NCBI GenBank assembly: GCA_023055505.1
Contig: JALIRH010000152.1
Coordinates: 248,001-312,000 of the forward strand
Reading direction: 5' to 3'
Length of the DNA stretch: 64,000 nucleotides
Source of the DNA: Callipepla californica brunnescens
Lineage: Eukaryota; Chordata; Aves; Galliformes; Odontophoridae
Shown here: positions 13,401 to 25,455 of the stretch, piece by piece
How the letters are laid out: each line of letters opens with the position of its first letter
Numbering within the stretch: position 1 is the first letter of the stretch
The notes under the pieces: model-generated
Seen by the model: only the letters and a program-made list of their open reading frames with translations
Told to the model about the DNA's origin: nothing
Database searches by the model: none
Translations under genes and position numbers: made by a program

Positions 13401-16400
13401 CCGGTAGCGGTTCTTCTCCAACAATTCGCGGTTTACACGTGAAAGTGACTCGGTTTCAGGAGTTGGAAGAGAATGTGTGCTGGATCCCAGTGTTAATGGG
13501 AAGGAAAGGTTTGATTCTCATTCTGCTCTGCTACTGAATGCAACGTATGTCTGCATCGTTCATTCATCTGCGAGCACGTTTTCATTCTTTTCTCTGACCA
13601 GTGCTCTTATCCTTTTTCCTTCCTTAATCTAATACACTCACTTGAATTTTCTTACAATACCGGCGGATCTTTCTCATTCTCTCTCAAAAAGGTATGTTTT
13701 TCAGAACTATGAAAGCAATGGAGAGACGTTAAGTACGGAAAGATAATTCCTCTCCCAAAGGTGTGTGTGATTCTACCGCTTCTAACTGTTCCCCAGAAAA
13801 CCTTGTCACCGGAGCATCGGAATAGCTCCCTTTAGAAGCAGAGAAAAAGCGGCCGAGAATTTGATGCTCGAACAGCGCTTAGCCGCGGATTCCGATTCAA
13901 TCGCACCAGTCGCGGCTCCTGCTGCTTTTGCCGCTGAAGAAAGACGCCAGTCAGCCGGCTGCCATGCACTGAATCGCGGCATCAATAATCAGCCGGTAGC
14001 GGTTTTTCTCCAATAAATCGCGGTTTACACGTGAAAGTGACTCCGTTTCAGGAGTTGAAAGTGTATGTATGCTGCATCCCAATTTTAGTGGGAGGGAAAG
14101 TTTTGATTCTCATTCTGCTCTGCTACTGAATGCAACGTATGTCTGCATTGTTCATTCATCTACGAGCACGTTTTCATTCTTTACTCTGACCAGTGTTGTT
14201 ATTCTTTTTCGTACTTCTAGTTAATACATGGAAAAACTTTTTCTTGTCGAACACAAGTATCTTTCGATTCTCTTTTGCAAAAGTATGGTATTCAGAGATA
14301 AAGAAGCAAAATAGAAAAGTTTATTACGGAAAGCTGTTTCTTCTACTAATTGCATTGTGTGATTGCACCGCTTCTAAATGTTCCCCAAAAACACTGTCAT
14401 CTGAGCATTGCAAAAGCTCCCTTTAACAAACATAGCAAACCGGCAGCGTGCTACTGTTCGAACCGCGGAAAACCGTGAATCATGTTCGAATCGCATCAAT
14501 CGCGGCTCCTGCTGCTTTTGCCGCTGAAGAAAGAAGCCAGTCAGTTGAAAAACGTGCACTGAATTGCGTCTTCAATAATCAGCCGGTAGCGTTTCTATTC
14601 CAACAAATCGTGGTTGAAACCTGAAAGTGACTCCAATTCTGGTGTTGTAAGTGAATGGATGCAAGATCCCAGTGTTAGTGAGAAGGAAAGTTTTGATTCT
14701 CATTCTGCTCTGCTACTGAATGCAACGTATGTCTGCATCGTTCATTCATCTACGAGCACGTTTTCATTCTTTTCTCTGAGCAGTCTTGTTATTCCTTTTC
14801 CTACCTCTTTTTAATATCGTCACACAAGTTTTTACTTGCCAAACAAACAATTAATTCCCTTTTTCTTTTGGAACGGTATGGTATTCAGAGCTAAAAAGTC
14901 CAATAGTAGCGTTCAGTACGTCAAGCTGTTTCTTCTACCAAACGCAAGTTTGATTCACCACTTCTAAGTGTTCCCCAAAAACACTGTCAGCGGAGCGTTG
15001 CAAAAGCCACTTTTAACAAGCAAAGCAAACCGGCAGCGTGTTAATATTCGAACCGCGAAGAACCGCGTCTCAGGCTCGAATCGCATCAATCGCGGCACCT
15101 GCTGCTTTTGCCGCTGAAGAAAGACGCCAGTCAGCCGGTAAAAGTGCACTGAATCGCGGCTTCAGTAATCAGCCGGTAGCGGTTCTTCTCCAACAAATCG
15201 CGGTTTACACGTGAAAGTGACTCCGTTTCAGGAGTTGTAAGTGTATGTATGTTGCATCCCAATGTTAGTGGGAGGGAAAGTTTTAATTCTCATTCTGCTC
15301 TACTACTGAATGCAACGTATATCTGCATCGTTCATTCATCTACGAGCACGTTTTCATTCTTTTCTCTGAGCAGTCTTGTTACCTTTTTTAGTTCCTCTAG
15401 TTAATACCGTCACACAAGTTTTTCTTGCCAAACAAACAATTCATTCCCTTTTTCTTTTGGAACGGTATGGTATTCAGAGCTAAAAAGTCAAATAGTAGCG
15501 TTAAGTACGTCAAGCTGTTTCTTCTATCAAATGTATATTTGATTCCAACTCTTCAAAGTGTTCCCCAAAAGCACTGCCAGTGCAGATTTGCTAAAGCCAC
15601 TTTAAACAAACATAGCAAACCGGCAGCGTGTTAATGTTCGAACCGCGAAGAACCGCGTCTCAGGCTCGAATCGCATCAATCACGGCTACTGCTGCTTTTG
15701 CCGCTGAAGAAAGACGCCAGTCAGCCGGTAAAAGTGCACTGAATCGCGGCTTCAGTAATCAGCCGGTAGCGGTCCTATTCCAACAATTCGCGGTTTACAC
15801 GTGAAAGTGACTCCGTTTCAGGAGTTGTAAGTGTATGTATGTTGCATCCCAATGTTAGTGGGAGGGAAAGTTTTAATTCTCATTCTGCTCTGCTACTGAA
15901 TGCAACGTATGTCTGCATCGTTCATTCATCTACGAGCACGTTTTCATTCTTTTCTCTGACCAGTCTTGTTATTCCTTTTCCTACCTCTAGTTAATATCGT
16001 CACACAAGTTTTTACTTGCCAAACAAACAATTCACTCCCTTTTTCTTTAAGAACGGTATGGTATTCAGAGCTAAAAAGTCAAATAGTAGCGTTAAGTACG
16101 TCAAACTGTTTCTTCTACCAAATGTATGTTTGATTCACCACTTCTAAGTGTTCCCCAAAAACACTGTCACCGGAGCGTTGCAAAAGCCACTTTTAACAAG
16201 CAAAGCAAACCGGCAGCGTGTTAACGTTCGAACCGCGAAGAACCGCGTCTCAGGCTCGAATCTCATCAATCGCGGCTACTGCTGCTTTTGCCGCTGAAGA
16301 AAGACGCCAGTCAGGCGGCAGCAGTGCACTGAATCGCGGCTTTTCAAAAATCAGCCGGTAGCGGTCCTATTCCAACAATTCGCGGTTTACACGTGAAAGT

Positions 16401-16977
16401 GACTCGGTTTCTGGAGTTGGAAGAGAATGTGTGCTGGATCCCAGTGTTAATGGGAAGGAAAGTTTTGATTCTCATTCTGCTCTGCTACTGAATGCAACGT
16501 ATGTCTGCATCGTTCATTCATCTGCGAGCACGTTTTCATTCTTTTCTATGACCAGTGCTCTTATCCTTTTTACTTCCTCAATCTAACACATTCACTTCAA
16601 TTTTCTTACAATACCCGCGGATCTTTCTCATTCTCTCTCAAAAAGGTATGTTTTTCAGAACTATGGAAGCAATGGAGAGGCGTTAAGTACGGAAAGCTGG
16701 TTCCTCTCCCAAAGGCGTGTGTGATTCCACCGCTTCTAAGTGTTCCCCAGAAAACCTTGTCACCTGAGCTTCCAATAGCCCCCTATAAGAAGCAGAGAAA
16801 AAGCGGCCGAGAGTTTGATGCTCGAACCGCGCTTAGCCGCGGATTCCCATTCACTCGCATCAATCGCGGCTCCTGCTGCTTTTGCCGCTGAAGAAAGACG
16901 CCAGTCAGCCGGCTGCCGTGCACTCAATAGCGCCTTCTCTAATCAGCCGGCATCGGTCCTATTCCAACACATACGCT
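10436..16977. repeat. ~590-bp satellite array, about eleven copies
   Basis: The marker GCTGAAGAAAGACG (or a close variant) recurs near 10630, 11223, 11570, 12160, 12750, 13342, 13934, 14523, 15111, 15705, 16298 and 16889. Spacings are 588-593 bp apart from one short 347-bp unit. Each unit carries TTTACACGTGAAAGTGACTC, the run AATCAGCCGGTAGCGG, and a TTCATTCATCTRCGAG block. Two monomer types differ after the CCGCTTCTAA motif: one has AAAACCTTGTCACCGG, the other AAAACACTGTCATCGG. They alternate from 11040 to 14400, then the second type repeats. ORFs of about 60-90 residues recur at the repeat period and look incidental. I do not recognise the family. Confidence 0.9.
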
Positions 16978-18400
16978 AAAGGTAAACCTCACCCTACTCT
17001 CACCCTTACGCACCAGCTAACCCTGCCTCAATCCCTACATACAGATCAAATCCGAAAGCTAAACCTAACCTTAAACCTCAACTTCATGCTAACATCAACA
17101 CTCAACCTAATCCTATCCCTAAATAGAATCATCACATTGAGAAACACTTTCTCCCTAACCCTAATCCGAAATCGAATCCGAAACCTCAAAGAATCCCAAA
17201 CCCTTTCCATAGCTCTAACCCAATGCTGAACCCTACCCTGACCCATTTTCACTACCCCTTACCATAAAACTCAATCAACACCAAAACCCACCCCTGTCAC
17301 TAAACCTAACACTAATTCTTATCCTAACCCTAACCCAAACACTTACCCTAATCCGAACCAAAACCCAAGCCCTAACCCGAGCATAAAGCCTTACCTTGCC
17401 CCTCATTCTATTCTGAACCCTAACCGGAAACCTAACACTTACCCTAAGACCAACCCTTTCCCTAAACAGAAACCTATCCCTAGCAGAAGCGGAACCCAAG
17501 CAAAAACTCCTACTTTAACACCAACCCCAAGTTGATGCCCAAGCCTAAACCTGACACATAGCATCAGATTACCACAACCCTCACCTCAACTCTAACCCCA
17601 ACCCTAACACTAAGACTTACCCTAGCTATCTGATGGTCCTCATACCCTATTCCAATTCCTAAACCCAAGGCAAACACCACACCAAAAGCAATGCCTACCA
17701 TTTTCCAAACCTGACACTTAAAGTCAACCTAAACCTTACTCTAACCGTATATCAAACCCTGACCATTAGCCTCATTGTGACTCTAAGTCTGCCTTCAATC
17801 GAAATCTGACCCTAAAACCAACCCCAACTCAAAGCCCAACCCTAAACCTAAAGCTAAGCATCAGATTACCGCAGATCTCACCTAACCTATCCCTACTTCT
17901 AACCCCAAACCCAATCCAAACGCCAAACCTATTCCTAACCTAACACTAAGCCAGAACCCAACCCAAGGCCTACCCCTTCTCTCAGCCTAACACTCAAACT
18001 AACCTAGACCCAAAACCAACCCTAAATCAAATCCTAACCCTCCCCCTTACTCTATCCTGTACCCAAGCAAGGCGTAACCCTTCTCTGATCCTAAAACTAA
18101 AGAGAGCTCTACCCCATACTCTAAACCTTCATCTACACCAAAACCTAACCCTATCCCTAATCCAAAACCTAACCCTAAACCTAACCCGAACTCTAACCTT
18201 AATCCTAAACCTAAACCTTACCCTAACCCTAAGCCTAACCTTAACCCTAAGCCTTCTCTGAACCTCAAACTAAAGAGAACCCTAGCCCTTGCACTAAACC
18301 TTCAGCTACACAAAAAAATAACCCTAACCTAATCCTAAAACAAACCCTCAACCTAACCCAAAGCATCAGATTACCACAACCCTAACCTGACACCTACACT
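16978..18400. repeat. CCCTAA-type telomere-like repeat right of the satellite
   Basis: These are diverged CCCTAA hexamers. Positions 17870-18130 read as the reverse complement of about 4040-4300 (for example AAGGCCTACCCCTTCTCTCA against TGAGAGAAGGGGTAGGCCTT), so this is an inverted relative of the left block. With the TTAGGG-type left flank, the satellite sits between head-to-head telomere-like arrays. Confidence 0.87.
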
Positions 18401-18600
18401 CAAATGCATCCTTCCCCTTATTTGAAGCAAAGTGAAATCCTAAATGGAATTCATAGGAAGAGCGAATTCACCAATCTTCATCGTATACAATGCACAATAC
18501 ATATACAATATACATACAAAGCGTACAAGGAAATGACTGAGTTTTCTCGTCTGTTAAAACAAAACAAAACAAAACAAAACAAAAAAACGTTTTACATTTT
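18401..18600. other. Short non-repeat stretch with an (AAAAC)n run
   Basis: AT-rich unique sequence links the telomere-like array to the broken 3' end of the ERV. It contains an AAAAC pentamer run at about 18557-18586. It shares no visible similarity with the retained LTR at 23543-23992, so I do not call it a 3' LTR. Confidence 0.6.
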
Positions 18601-18609
18601 TCTTAGAGT

Positions 18610-19600
18610 GGTTTGTAGATCGTCCGAAGTCTTGGACACCTCCCACTGGGGTCCTGTGTCACGGATTGGTCCTTTCACATGGCTTGCATGGATCCATCTG
18701 CGCTCAGCTGTCCGGATGGCTGTTTCTGTTGTTAATAAAACAAGAAAAGGTCCTTCCCAGCGGGGAGTTAGAGATGACTCTTTCCACGTTTTAATTTAAA
18801 CCTTGTCTCCTGGACTGATTCCATGTATTGCCATATCTAGCGGAGGCCGTTGGACCACCAGTCCTTCCATTCTTCATTCATTCCTTCTCTTATTCATTTC
18901 AATTCAATATTCCTGTATTTTCTTCTACCTTGGGATGTTCCGATGGGAGTTCTAAATCATATGGCATTCCATATCCCATTTCAAAAGGTGATATTCCAGT
19001 CTCTCTTCTTCGTTCTGTTCTTCAGTTAAGTAGTGCCAGTGGCAAACACTTCATCCAAGACATCTTGGTTTCAATCATTCCTTTAGTAAGCCGCTTTGGA
19101 AGTTCCCCATTCGACCTTTCTACTTTTCCAGAGCTCTGTGGGTGCCATGGGGTGCGATATTCCCATTTGGTCCCCATTGGAGCTAAAGCCTCTTACACTG
19201 CCTTTAATACAAAGTGAGGGTCTCTAGCTGAATCTGCAACTTCCATGTTCCCATATCTGGGGATAATATGTTCGAACAATGTCTTGATTACTGTCTGGGC
19301 TGTTGCCCTAGCGGTGGGGTAGGCCTCCAGAAAATGTGTTCAATGGGCGATTCTTCCTAAGAAGTACTTCTATCTTCCAACCCTGGGGAGATCTGTGAAG
19401 TCTATCTGCATTTGAGCAAAAGGTCTGACAGCCCATTCCCTTCCTCCCTGTATTTTTTCCCTCAGTTGTTGTTTCTTTCCTTTCCTCCAAATCATACAAT
19501 GATCTACAATTCCTTTGGCTATGCTAGAAATGCCTATACACATCTATTTCATTGTGAATTGGTCCACCAAGGCCTGAAGCCCGCAATGAGTCTGCTTAGG
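18610..19600 (-). pseudogene. pol: ERV integrase, broken
   Basis: Parts are spread over several frames. A catalytic-core start (QIDFTDLPR type, near 19390-19430) sits in the shadow of the 19308-19499 frame. Next come the AYPTARATAQT helix near 19300, HPQSSGKVERSNG near 19115-19160, and the C-terminal domain with WEGPFLVL and [12 protein letters not shown] near 18680-18760. The sequence stops soon after this domain and no envelope sequence follows. Confidence 0.8.
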
Positions 19601-19737
19601 AAATTCTCATCTTCTCCAAGCTTTAGGGATTACCTCTCTTCCATCAGCTAATAACCATTTTCCCTCCTTTTCCTCAACCTCCATTTGTCGGAGCCGCTCT
19701 TTTCGCTTCTTCATCAGCAAAATTAGTTCCCCTTATT

Positions 19738-20091
19738 TCAGCCGACATCGCCCTCTGGTGCCTTTCCGTGTACTACTGCGCTTTTCTCTGGTTCTCTTCT
19801 TGCCCTCAGAGTTTGTCTTCTTAACGACTGGTGAATTAACCCTTTCCCGGGTGAGTTTACCAATCCTCTTTCCTCCCATCTTTTTCCCAAGGTATGGACT
19901 ACCCCATACGCATACCTAGAATCTGTAGAGATAGTCCCAATGCTTCCTTTCAACATTTGAAGGGCTGTAAGGATTGTATAGAATTTCACAGCCTGAGCTG
20001 ACCACGTTCTGTCCAATGCTCCCGATTCAATTACTGGAAATGTTTTCCCGTTTAGTAGAGCATCCCCTGATTTTCCTTTTCCTTCTACCAC
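19738..20091 (-). pseudogene. pol: ERV RNase H domain, one acidic residue lost
   Basis: The TDSRYAYG motif (Asp codon 19921-19923) and the following GLVNSPGKG region are typical of a gammaretroviral RNase H. In the preceding helix the expected SAQ-x-x-E acidic residue is Lys (AAA, 19984-19986), a G-to-A type change expected to remove activity. The frame ends in the linker to integrase. Confidence 0.8.
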
Positions 20092-20639
20092 CCGGGAGGA
20101 GCCATCTACAAATCATTTGCCCCCTTCTAATAACTTCTCCTCTTCTAAGTCCTCCCCTCTTTTAGCCTGATACTCTATACACTGAATGCAATCATGGCTT
20201 AAATCTTCATCTGGTTCCCCATAGAAAAATTGAGCAGGATTTGGCAAACTTGGAGTTTCTATTTCTAATTGAGGAGAATGGATTAGGATTCCTTCCTATT
20301 TCAATAGTCTAGCATCTGTAATCCACTTCTCTGCTTTTTCTTGGAGTACTCCCCTTATTGTCATGTGGACTATACACTTGTAATTCACCCCTGAAAGTCA
20401 TCTTCCCTGCTTCTTCTACTAACAGAGCTACAGCAACTATTGCTCGTAGACAGGTAGGCCACCCACGGCTAACGGGATCCAAGAGTTTTGAAAAGTATCC
20501 TGCTGGCTTCTTCTTCCCGGCCCATTCCTGGCTCACTACTCCAAAAGCGATCCCTTCGTCTGTATTTACAAAAAGGGAAAATGGGCTTTTTAGATCAGGT
20601 AAGCTTAACGCTGGTGCATGAAGAAGATCTACCTTGAAG

Positions 20640-21640
20640 TCTTCTAATCTTTGCTCATCCTCCTGGCTCCACTTTCTTCAGCCATCTTGTACTAGTTTCT
20701 GCTATAAAAGCTTTACCTTACTGCTATCATTCTCAATCCATTGTCGACAGCATCCTAGCAGCCCTAACATCTGCCTCACCTGCCTCTTGCCTCTTGGGGC
20801 TTTTCAAGATCAAATCCCATTTGCCCGTTCTGGATCTAATGTCTTATTTCCCTTGCTTAACCAATGTCCCAAATATTTCACTTCCTCTTCTGTAAATTGG
20901 CATTTTGCCTTTGAAACTTGGAACCCCTTTGAACCAAAGAAATGCAATAGTTTAATGCTCTCCTGTCTAACTGTCTCCTCGCCTGCTCCAGCTAATAGTA
21001 AGTCATCTACATATTGCACTAAGGTTGCCTGTGGGTTTAGTTCATCAGTTTTTAGTACTTGCTCAAGGGCTTGCCCAAACAAGTTAGGGATTCTGTGAAT
21101 CCCTGTGGGAGCACTGTCCCTCTGAGTTGTTGTTTTCTATGGGGGTTTGGATCTTCCCACTCGAAGACAAAGTAGTCTCTGCATTCTGCCGTCAGGGGGC
21201 AGGTCCAAAAAGCATCCTTGAAATCAATTCCACTATACTACTGAGATTCTGGCTTCAATTGACCGAGCAGCGGATAGGGGTTTGCCACTACTGGGAAGCG
21301 GGGAATTGTTCTCTCCTTAATTTCCCTTGAGTCGTGGACCAATCTGTATGTGCCATAAGGTTTTTTTTTTTACATGGAGTATGGGAGTATTCTAGGGAGA
21401 CATACAAGGCTCTAATAGTTCTTTAGATATTAATCTCTCCATTTCAGGTTGTAGCCCTGATTTACCTTCCTGTGAAATGGGATATTGTTTCACCCTAATT
21501 GGAATGCCTGGGTCCTTTAGAATCACTTCAAAGGGTTCTATGTCTAACTTCCCTACTGATTCTGGACTCTACCAAACTTCTGGGTTAATTCTAGCCTCAT
21601 CTTCTATCGTTAGAGTACGTTGCTGAACAGTTAATTCTCT
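20640..21640 (-). pseudogene. pol: ERV reverse transcriptase, broken
   Basis: Recognisable in order are PIRVKQYPIS (near 21490), a fingers motif with a Trp-to-stop change (TAG, 21392-21394), a T-run frameshift near 21361-21371, LPQGFTES near 21090-21115 with a frame change just after it, and the catalytic YVDD at 21002-21013. The palm and thumb continue open at 20810-21082. The catalytic Asp pair is kept, but the gene cannot give a full-length protein. Confidence 0.85.
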
Positions 21641-21697
21641 ATCTTTTACTTCCAAATGTATTCCTAACTCCACAATTCAATCTCTCCCTAGCAAATT

Positions 21698-21964
21698 CTA
21701 TTCTGCTTCAGGTACCAATAAAAAAGACTCAGTTCCATAGGTGCTAGGTGATTCTATTTCTACCTGCTTTACAACAGGTACCATAAAAGGTTCCCCTTTT
21801 GTTCCAATTACTTGTAGCTCTTCCGAGGATAAAGAACATCCTCGAGGTAAATATTGAACAGTCGATCTTTCTGCCCCAGACTCTACCAAAAATTCCATTT
21901 CCTGACGCTGAGAACCCAATTTCAATTTTATCAAGGGCTTGTTTCTTTCCCAGGTCCCCAGCAC
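21698..21964 (-). pseudogene. pro: ERV protease, active-site Asp replaced by Glu
   Basis: This is a retroviral aspartic protease segment. The active-site loop reads LVESGAERSTV; members of the family have Asp-Ser/Thr-Gly-Ala there. The Glu codon is at 21881-21883, so the copy is predicted inactive. Downstream is a conserved flap-like region and an LLVPEAE stretch before the frame enters the RT linker. Confidence 0.75.
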
Positions 21965-21999
21965 ATAGAGTCCCTGACCCCCTCAGTCCTCCTGAAACA

Positions 22000-22430
22000 T
22001 TTGCTCGTCCCAGATTCTCTTTCTACAGTCTTTCTTCATGTGTCCCTTTTTCTGACAGTAGAAGCATTCAACTGTCCTCATATCTCTGGGTCTGTTCTGC
22101 TTGGGTTGAAGCGCATTTTCTGCCCGAGGAATATTCCCTCTTCTCCTTGCCTGGAACGCCCCCTTCTGTCCTTCTCTTACCGCGGCTATCAGACTTCCAG
22201 CTTGCCTCTTCTGAGTCTCCTCCTCTCTCCTTAACGTATACTTTCTGAGCCTCTCTCAGCAATTCATCTAATCCTCTCTCCTGCCAGTCCTCCAGCTTCT
22301 CTAGTTTCCTTCCAATATCTGTCCAGGACCTAGCTTCAAACCGCGTTTTCAGGAGAGCTCGCCCCACGGGGTAGCAGGATCTAATCCTGAATAGAACTGT
22401 ACATTTCTGCATAGTCTCTCTAACCACTCA
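22000..22430 (-). pseudogene. gag: ERV gag, capsid C-terminus and nucleocapsid
   Basis: The open frame at 22068-22427 has the capsid C-terminal helix pattern (WTDIGRKLEKLEDWQERGLD) followed by a charged linker. Just downstream, about 22025-22070, is one CCHC zinc knuckle of the form C-X2-C-X4-H-X4-C (CFYCQKKGHMKKDC). A single knuckle is usual for gammaretroviruses. Between 22430 and 23100 the remaining capsid sequence is broken by stops and frameshifts. Confidence 0.75.
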
Positions 22431-23099
22431 GTAGGAGTTTCATCTTTTTTCCGTTGCTTGCCTTATTTGCCTTATTGATATTCTGTCCCCGAGGGACAGA
22501 TTCTCTAATCCCTTGAATAATAAGAACTCGCAAATCTGCCATGTGAGTACCATGTTCCTGGCTCTGATTATCCCAATTGGGCCGCTGTAAGGGTCACTTT
22601 AGATCTGCTCCTGGGCCAGACGGGTGTTGCTGATCCCAGATTCACGTACCTGCCCTCCTGATCATATCCCTTTCTTCTGCTCTAAATAGTATGCCCAAAA
22701 TTGCCTGTGTTTCATCCCAAGTTTAATGGTTGGGACCTGAAGATTGATCTAGCCTCTCGGAGACCCCTCAAGGATCCTCCAGCAAATTCCCCATCTCCTT
22801 CTGAAATTCCCTTATGTATCTCCTGAGTTGAAGGGAACTGAAACATAGCCAGCTCCTGGCTTTGATCCTCCGGTAGCTACAGGTATTTCTCTTCAAGGGA
22901 GAACGTTTCCTCCTTGACCTCTCTCCTGCCTAGCTTGCCTTCTAGTGATCCTTCTCCTAGGGAAGTCTAGGGGTTCACATTCAGGTTCATCTCCCAAGTC
23001 AGATTCAGCTTGCTCCGGCGGAGCCGCTGGATTCTGTTCGGGGGGAGCGTAAGGCGGGGGGATAGTGTATAATGTCCTCCTCTGTTGTATTCCTTTTTT

Positions 23100-23460
23100 T
23101 AATTAGGGGGAACAGAAAGGTTCCAATATCAGATTCTACACATCATTTGCATACTCACCATCTTCCAGATTCAAAGGCTGTTTTTCATTTGCATAAGCGT
23201 TTAGAGCCTGGCAGATCCGGTCCTCAAAGGACCCAAATACTGGCCAGAACAGCTGATCTGCCCTTCTCTGCTTTCCTCCCCATACCTCCATACAGTCATG
23301 TACCATCTTCACCTCACTCTTTCCTCGTCTAGAGGGAGAATCACCCCAATGTTTTAACATTAAACCTAGGGGACTTTCTAGTGGTATGTCCGGTAGCTTT
23401 ACCTGCGAGCTGTACCTAGAGTTCGGAGCTACAGGTCTCTGCACAGAAGTTCCCCAGCCC
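23100..23460 (-). pseudogene. gag: ERV gag, matrix region
   Basis: An open stretch at 23136-23444 encodes a matrix-like segment. It has an IPLESPLG motif followed by a helical Lys/Arg-rich region and a WPVFGSFED motif, in the order seen in gammaretroviral matrix proteins. The start codon is uncertain: the methionine at 23444 is internal-looking, and no myristoylation-type MG start is visible in the open frame. The frame is lost toward the capsid. Confidence 0.65.
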
Positions 23461-23521
23461 AGGGGCCGTCCGAAGACGGGGTGCTCCCCTGGAGTGGGAA
23501 TTCCACAGCAGAGTCGCCTGG

Positions 23522-23539
23522 ATCCGAGTCACGGCACCA
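23522..23539 (-). other. Primer-binding site for tRNA-His
   Basis: The minus strand reads TGGTGCCGTGACTCGGAT, complementary to the 3' end of tRNA-His including CCA. It lies three bases inside the LTR end, the normal spacing for a retroviral minus-strand primer site, and is the best evidence for the orientation of the element. Confidence 0.9.
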
Positions 23540-23542
23540 AAT

Positions 23543-23992
23543 TGTTAGAGGTGTGAAGAGAACGATACGCACCAACTGTTGCCAACAGTAAGGAATTTAT
23601 TGAGCAAGCAAGAAATGAGCGGAACAGCGCTGGGCGGCTGGGAGTCTCCTCTGCACCAGAGGTGCTCAACAGGGCCCCCCAACCCCTCTTTTCATTGTCC
23701 CTTATCTCTGCATTCATGTCTTATCTTTCTCTTCCTGGGCTGCGCTGGCTGTTATCTGGGGGTCGTTCTCTGCCTCCTGGCGATCGAGATGATGAAGGCC
23801 ATAGTTTTCCTCAGCTCCGATCACGCGCGCTCAAGAGGAGATTTTCACTTCTTTTTCTTTTGCAGTTTCTCCAAAGGTCACTGCTATCTGTTGTTCATTG
23901 TCCAGGTGTTAGAACTAAGCGCTGTGGCTCCAACTTGCACAAACTACAGTTTTTAGACAAAACATCGATATATCTCTTTTGAGACTTCTACA
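23543..23992 (-). repeat. 5' LTR of the class I ERV
   Basis: The minus strand ends CTCTAACA at 23543, three bases before the primer-binding site, which fixes the U5 end. A poly(A) signal AATAAA (minus) lies at 23596-23601. The outer (U3) end is less certain. CTTCTACA at 23985-23992 gives a plausible TG...CA terminus, but the end could lie as far as about 24060. Confidence 0.7.
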
Positions 23993-24064
23993 AACTACAT
24001 AGTTCTCAGAAAAAAAAACACGCTGAAAAACACGGACACATCTGTCTCGAGTCGGTTTGATTAA

Positions 24065-25455
24065 CAAGTAGAGAACTCATTTTTACCACAATCCTTACCC
24101 TAAGCCTAACACTCACCTTAAACCTAACCCTAACCCTGTACCTAGCCTGAACCCTAAGCATAACCCTAAACCTATCCCTATTCCTATCCTCAACAGTAAC
24201 CCAAACCCTAATCCTAACACTGACACTCAACCTAGTTCTAATGCTGTATCTAACCTTAGAACTCAAACAAACCCTATCCCTAAGCCTAATCCTAAATCGA
24301 ATTCTAACCCTTACCTATACACTATCCCTATCCCCAAAACCCTTTTCCTACACCTAACCCTAACCACAAGACTTACCTTAACCTAACCCTAACAGCAATC
24401 CCAGGCCTAACCCTAACACTAACCTGAAACCTAATCCTATTCCTAACCTTAACCCTAACCAGAGGCCTAACCCTAATCTGACCCTTACACTCAAACTGAC
24501 CCTGCCCCTAACCCTAAACACAGATCGCATCCTAAACCTAAACCTAAACCTAAAACTTCCCCTAATGCTAACATGAACACTCAACCTAATCCTAGCTCTA
24601 AACACAATCATAAAACTGAGAAAAACTTTTTCCCTAACCCTAATCCTAAACCTAATCCAAAACCTAAAACAATCCCAAACCCTTTCCCTATCTCTAACCC
24701 TAACCCAGAATCTAAACCTAACCCTATTACTAAACCCAATCTTACACCTAACCCTATTCCATAACCTAAACTTACCCTAACACTGTATCACTAAATCTTT
24801 CCCTAATCGTAACCCTAACCCTAAACATAACCTTACCCTAGTACTAAAACAAACTTACCCATAACCCTAACCCAAAACCTAACAGAACCCTAGTCCTAAC
24901 CATAATCCTAACCCTAACTCAAACCCTAAATCTAACACTAATCCTTACCCTAAACAGAACTCGAAGCATTTCCCAAATCCTAATTCTAACTCTACCCTAA
25001 CCCTAACCCAAACTCAGACCCTACCACAAAACCCAAGTGGAAGCCCAACCCTAAACCTAACCAAAAGCATCAGATCACCACAACCCTCACCTAAATCTAT
25101 CCCAAAACATGTTCCTAATATTAAACCAAATCCTAATCCAAACACTAACCCTACAACTATTCCTAAACCTTTACTTAACACAAAGCCAAACCCGAGGCCT
25201 ACCCCTTACCTCACCCTGACACTCAAACTAACCCTACCCCTAACCCTACATACAAATCCAATCCTAAGTCTAACCCTAAACGTAACCCTAATGCTACTCC
25301 TAACATGAACACTTCACCTACTTCTGTCCCTGACGCTAACACTCAAATTATCCCTAACCCTTACCCTAAACCGAAATCTACACCAAAACCTAACCCTTGC
25401 CCTAACCCTGACCCTGAAGCTGACCCTAACCCTAGCCTAAACCCTAACCCTAACC
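24065..25455. repeat. CCCTAA-type telomere-like repeat
   Basis: Diverged CCCTAA hexamers, including the CGAGGCCTACCCCTTACCTC motif near 25194, related by inversion to the TTAGGG-type copies on the left. The array ends abruptly at the unique segment carrying the XPO1 exons. A short non-repeat sequence at 23993-24064 links it to the ERV LTR. Confidence 0.88.

Larger units (their letters stand above)
18601..23992 (-). mobile_element. Class I (gammaretrovirus-like) ERV, env-less and 3'-truncated
   Basis: Reading on minus, the order is 5' LTR, tRNA-His primer site, gag (matrix, capsid end, CCHC nucleocapsid), protease, reverse transcriptase, RNase H and integrase down to its C-terminal domain near 18610. 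Env and the 3' LTR are absent. Frameshifts and stops break all the genes, and several catalytic positions are changed. The RT LPQGFTES and YVDD motifs and the integrase C-terminus are of gammaretroviral type. The element lies between two CCCTAA-type arrays, so it or its host segment was inserted into, or joined to, subtelomeric repeat. Confidence 0.9.

Noticed and set aside
10378..16600. ORFs of 60-90 residues in the ~590-bp satellite (for example 14374-14559 and 14964-15149, minus)
   Set aside because: They recur at the repeat period, are lost in sister units by small changes, and match no family I know.
18401..18600. Possible 3' LTR of the class I ERV
   Set aside because: It has no similarity to the retained LTR at 23543-23992 and no TG...CA boundary next to a polypurine tract.
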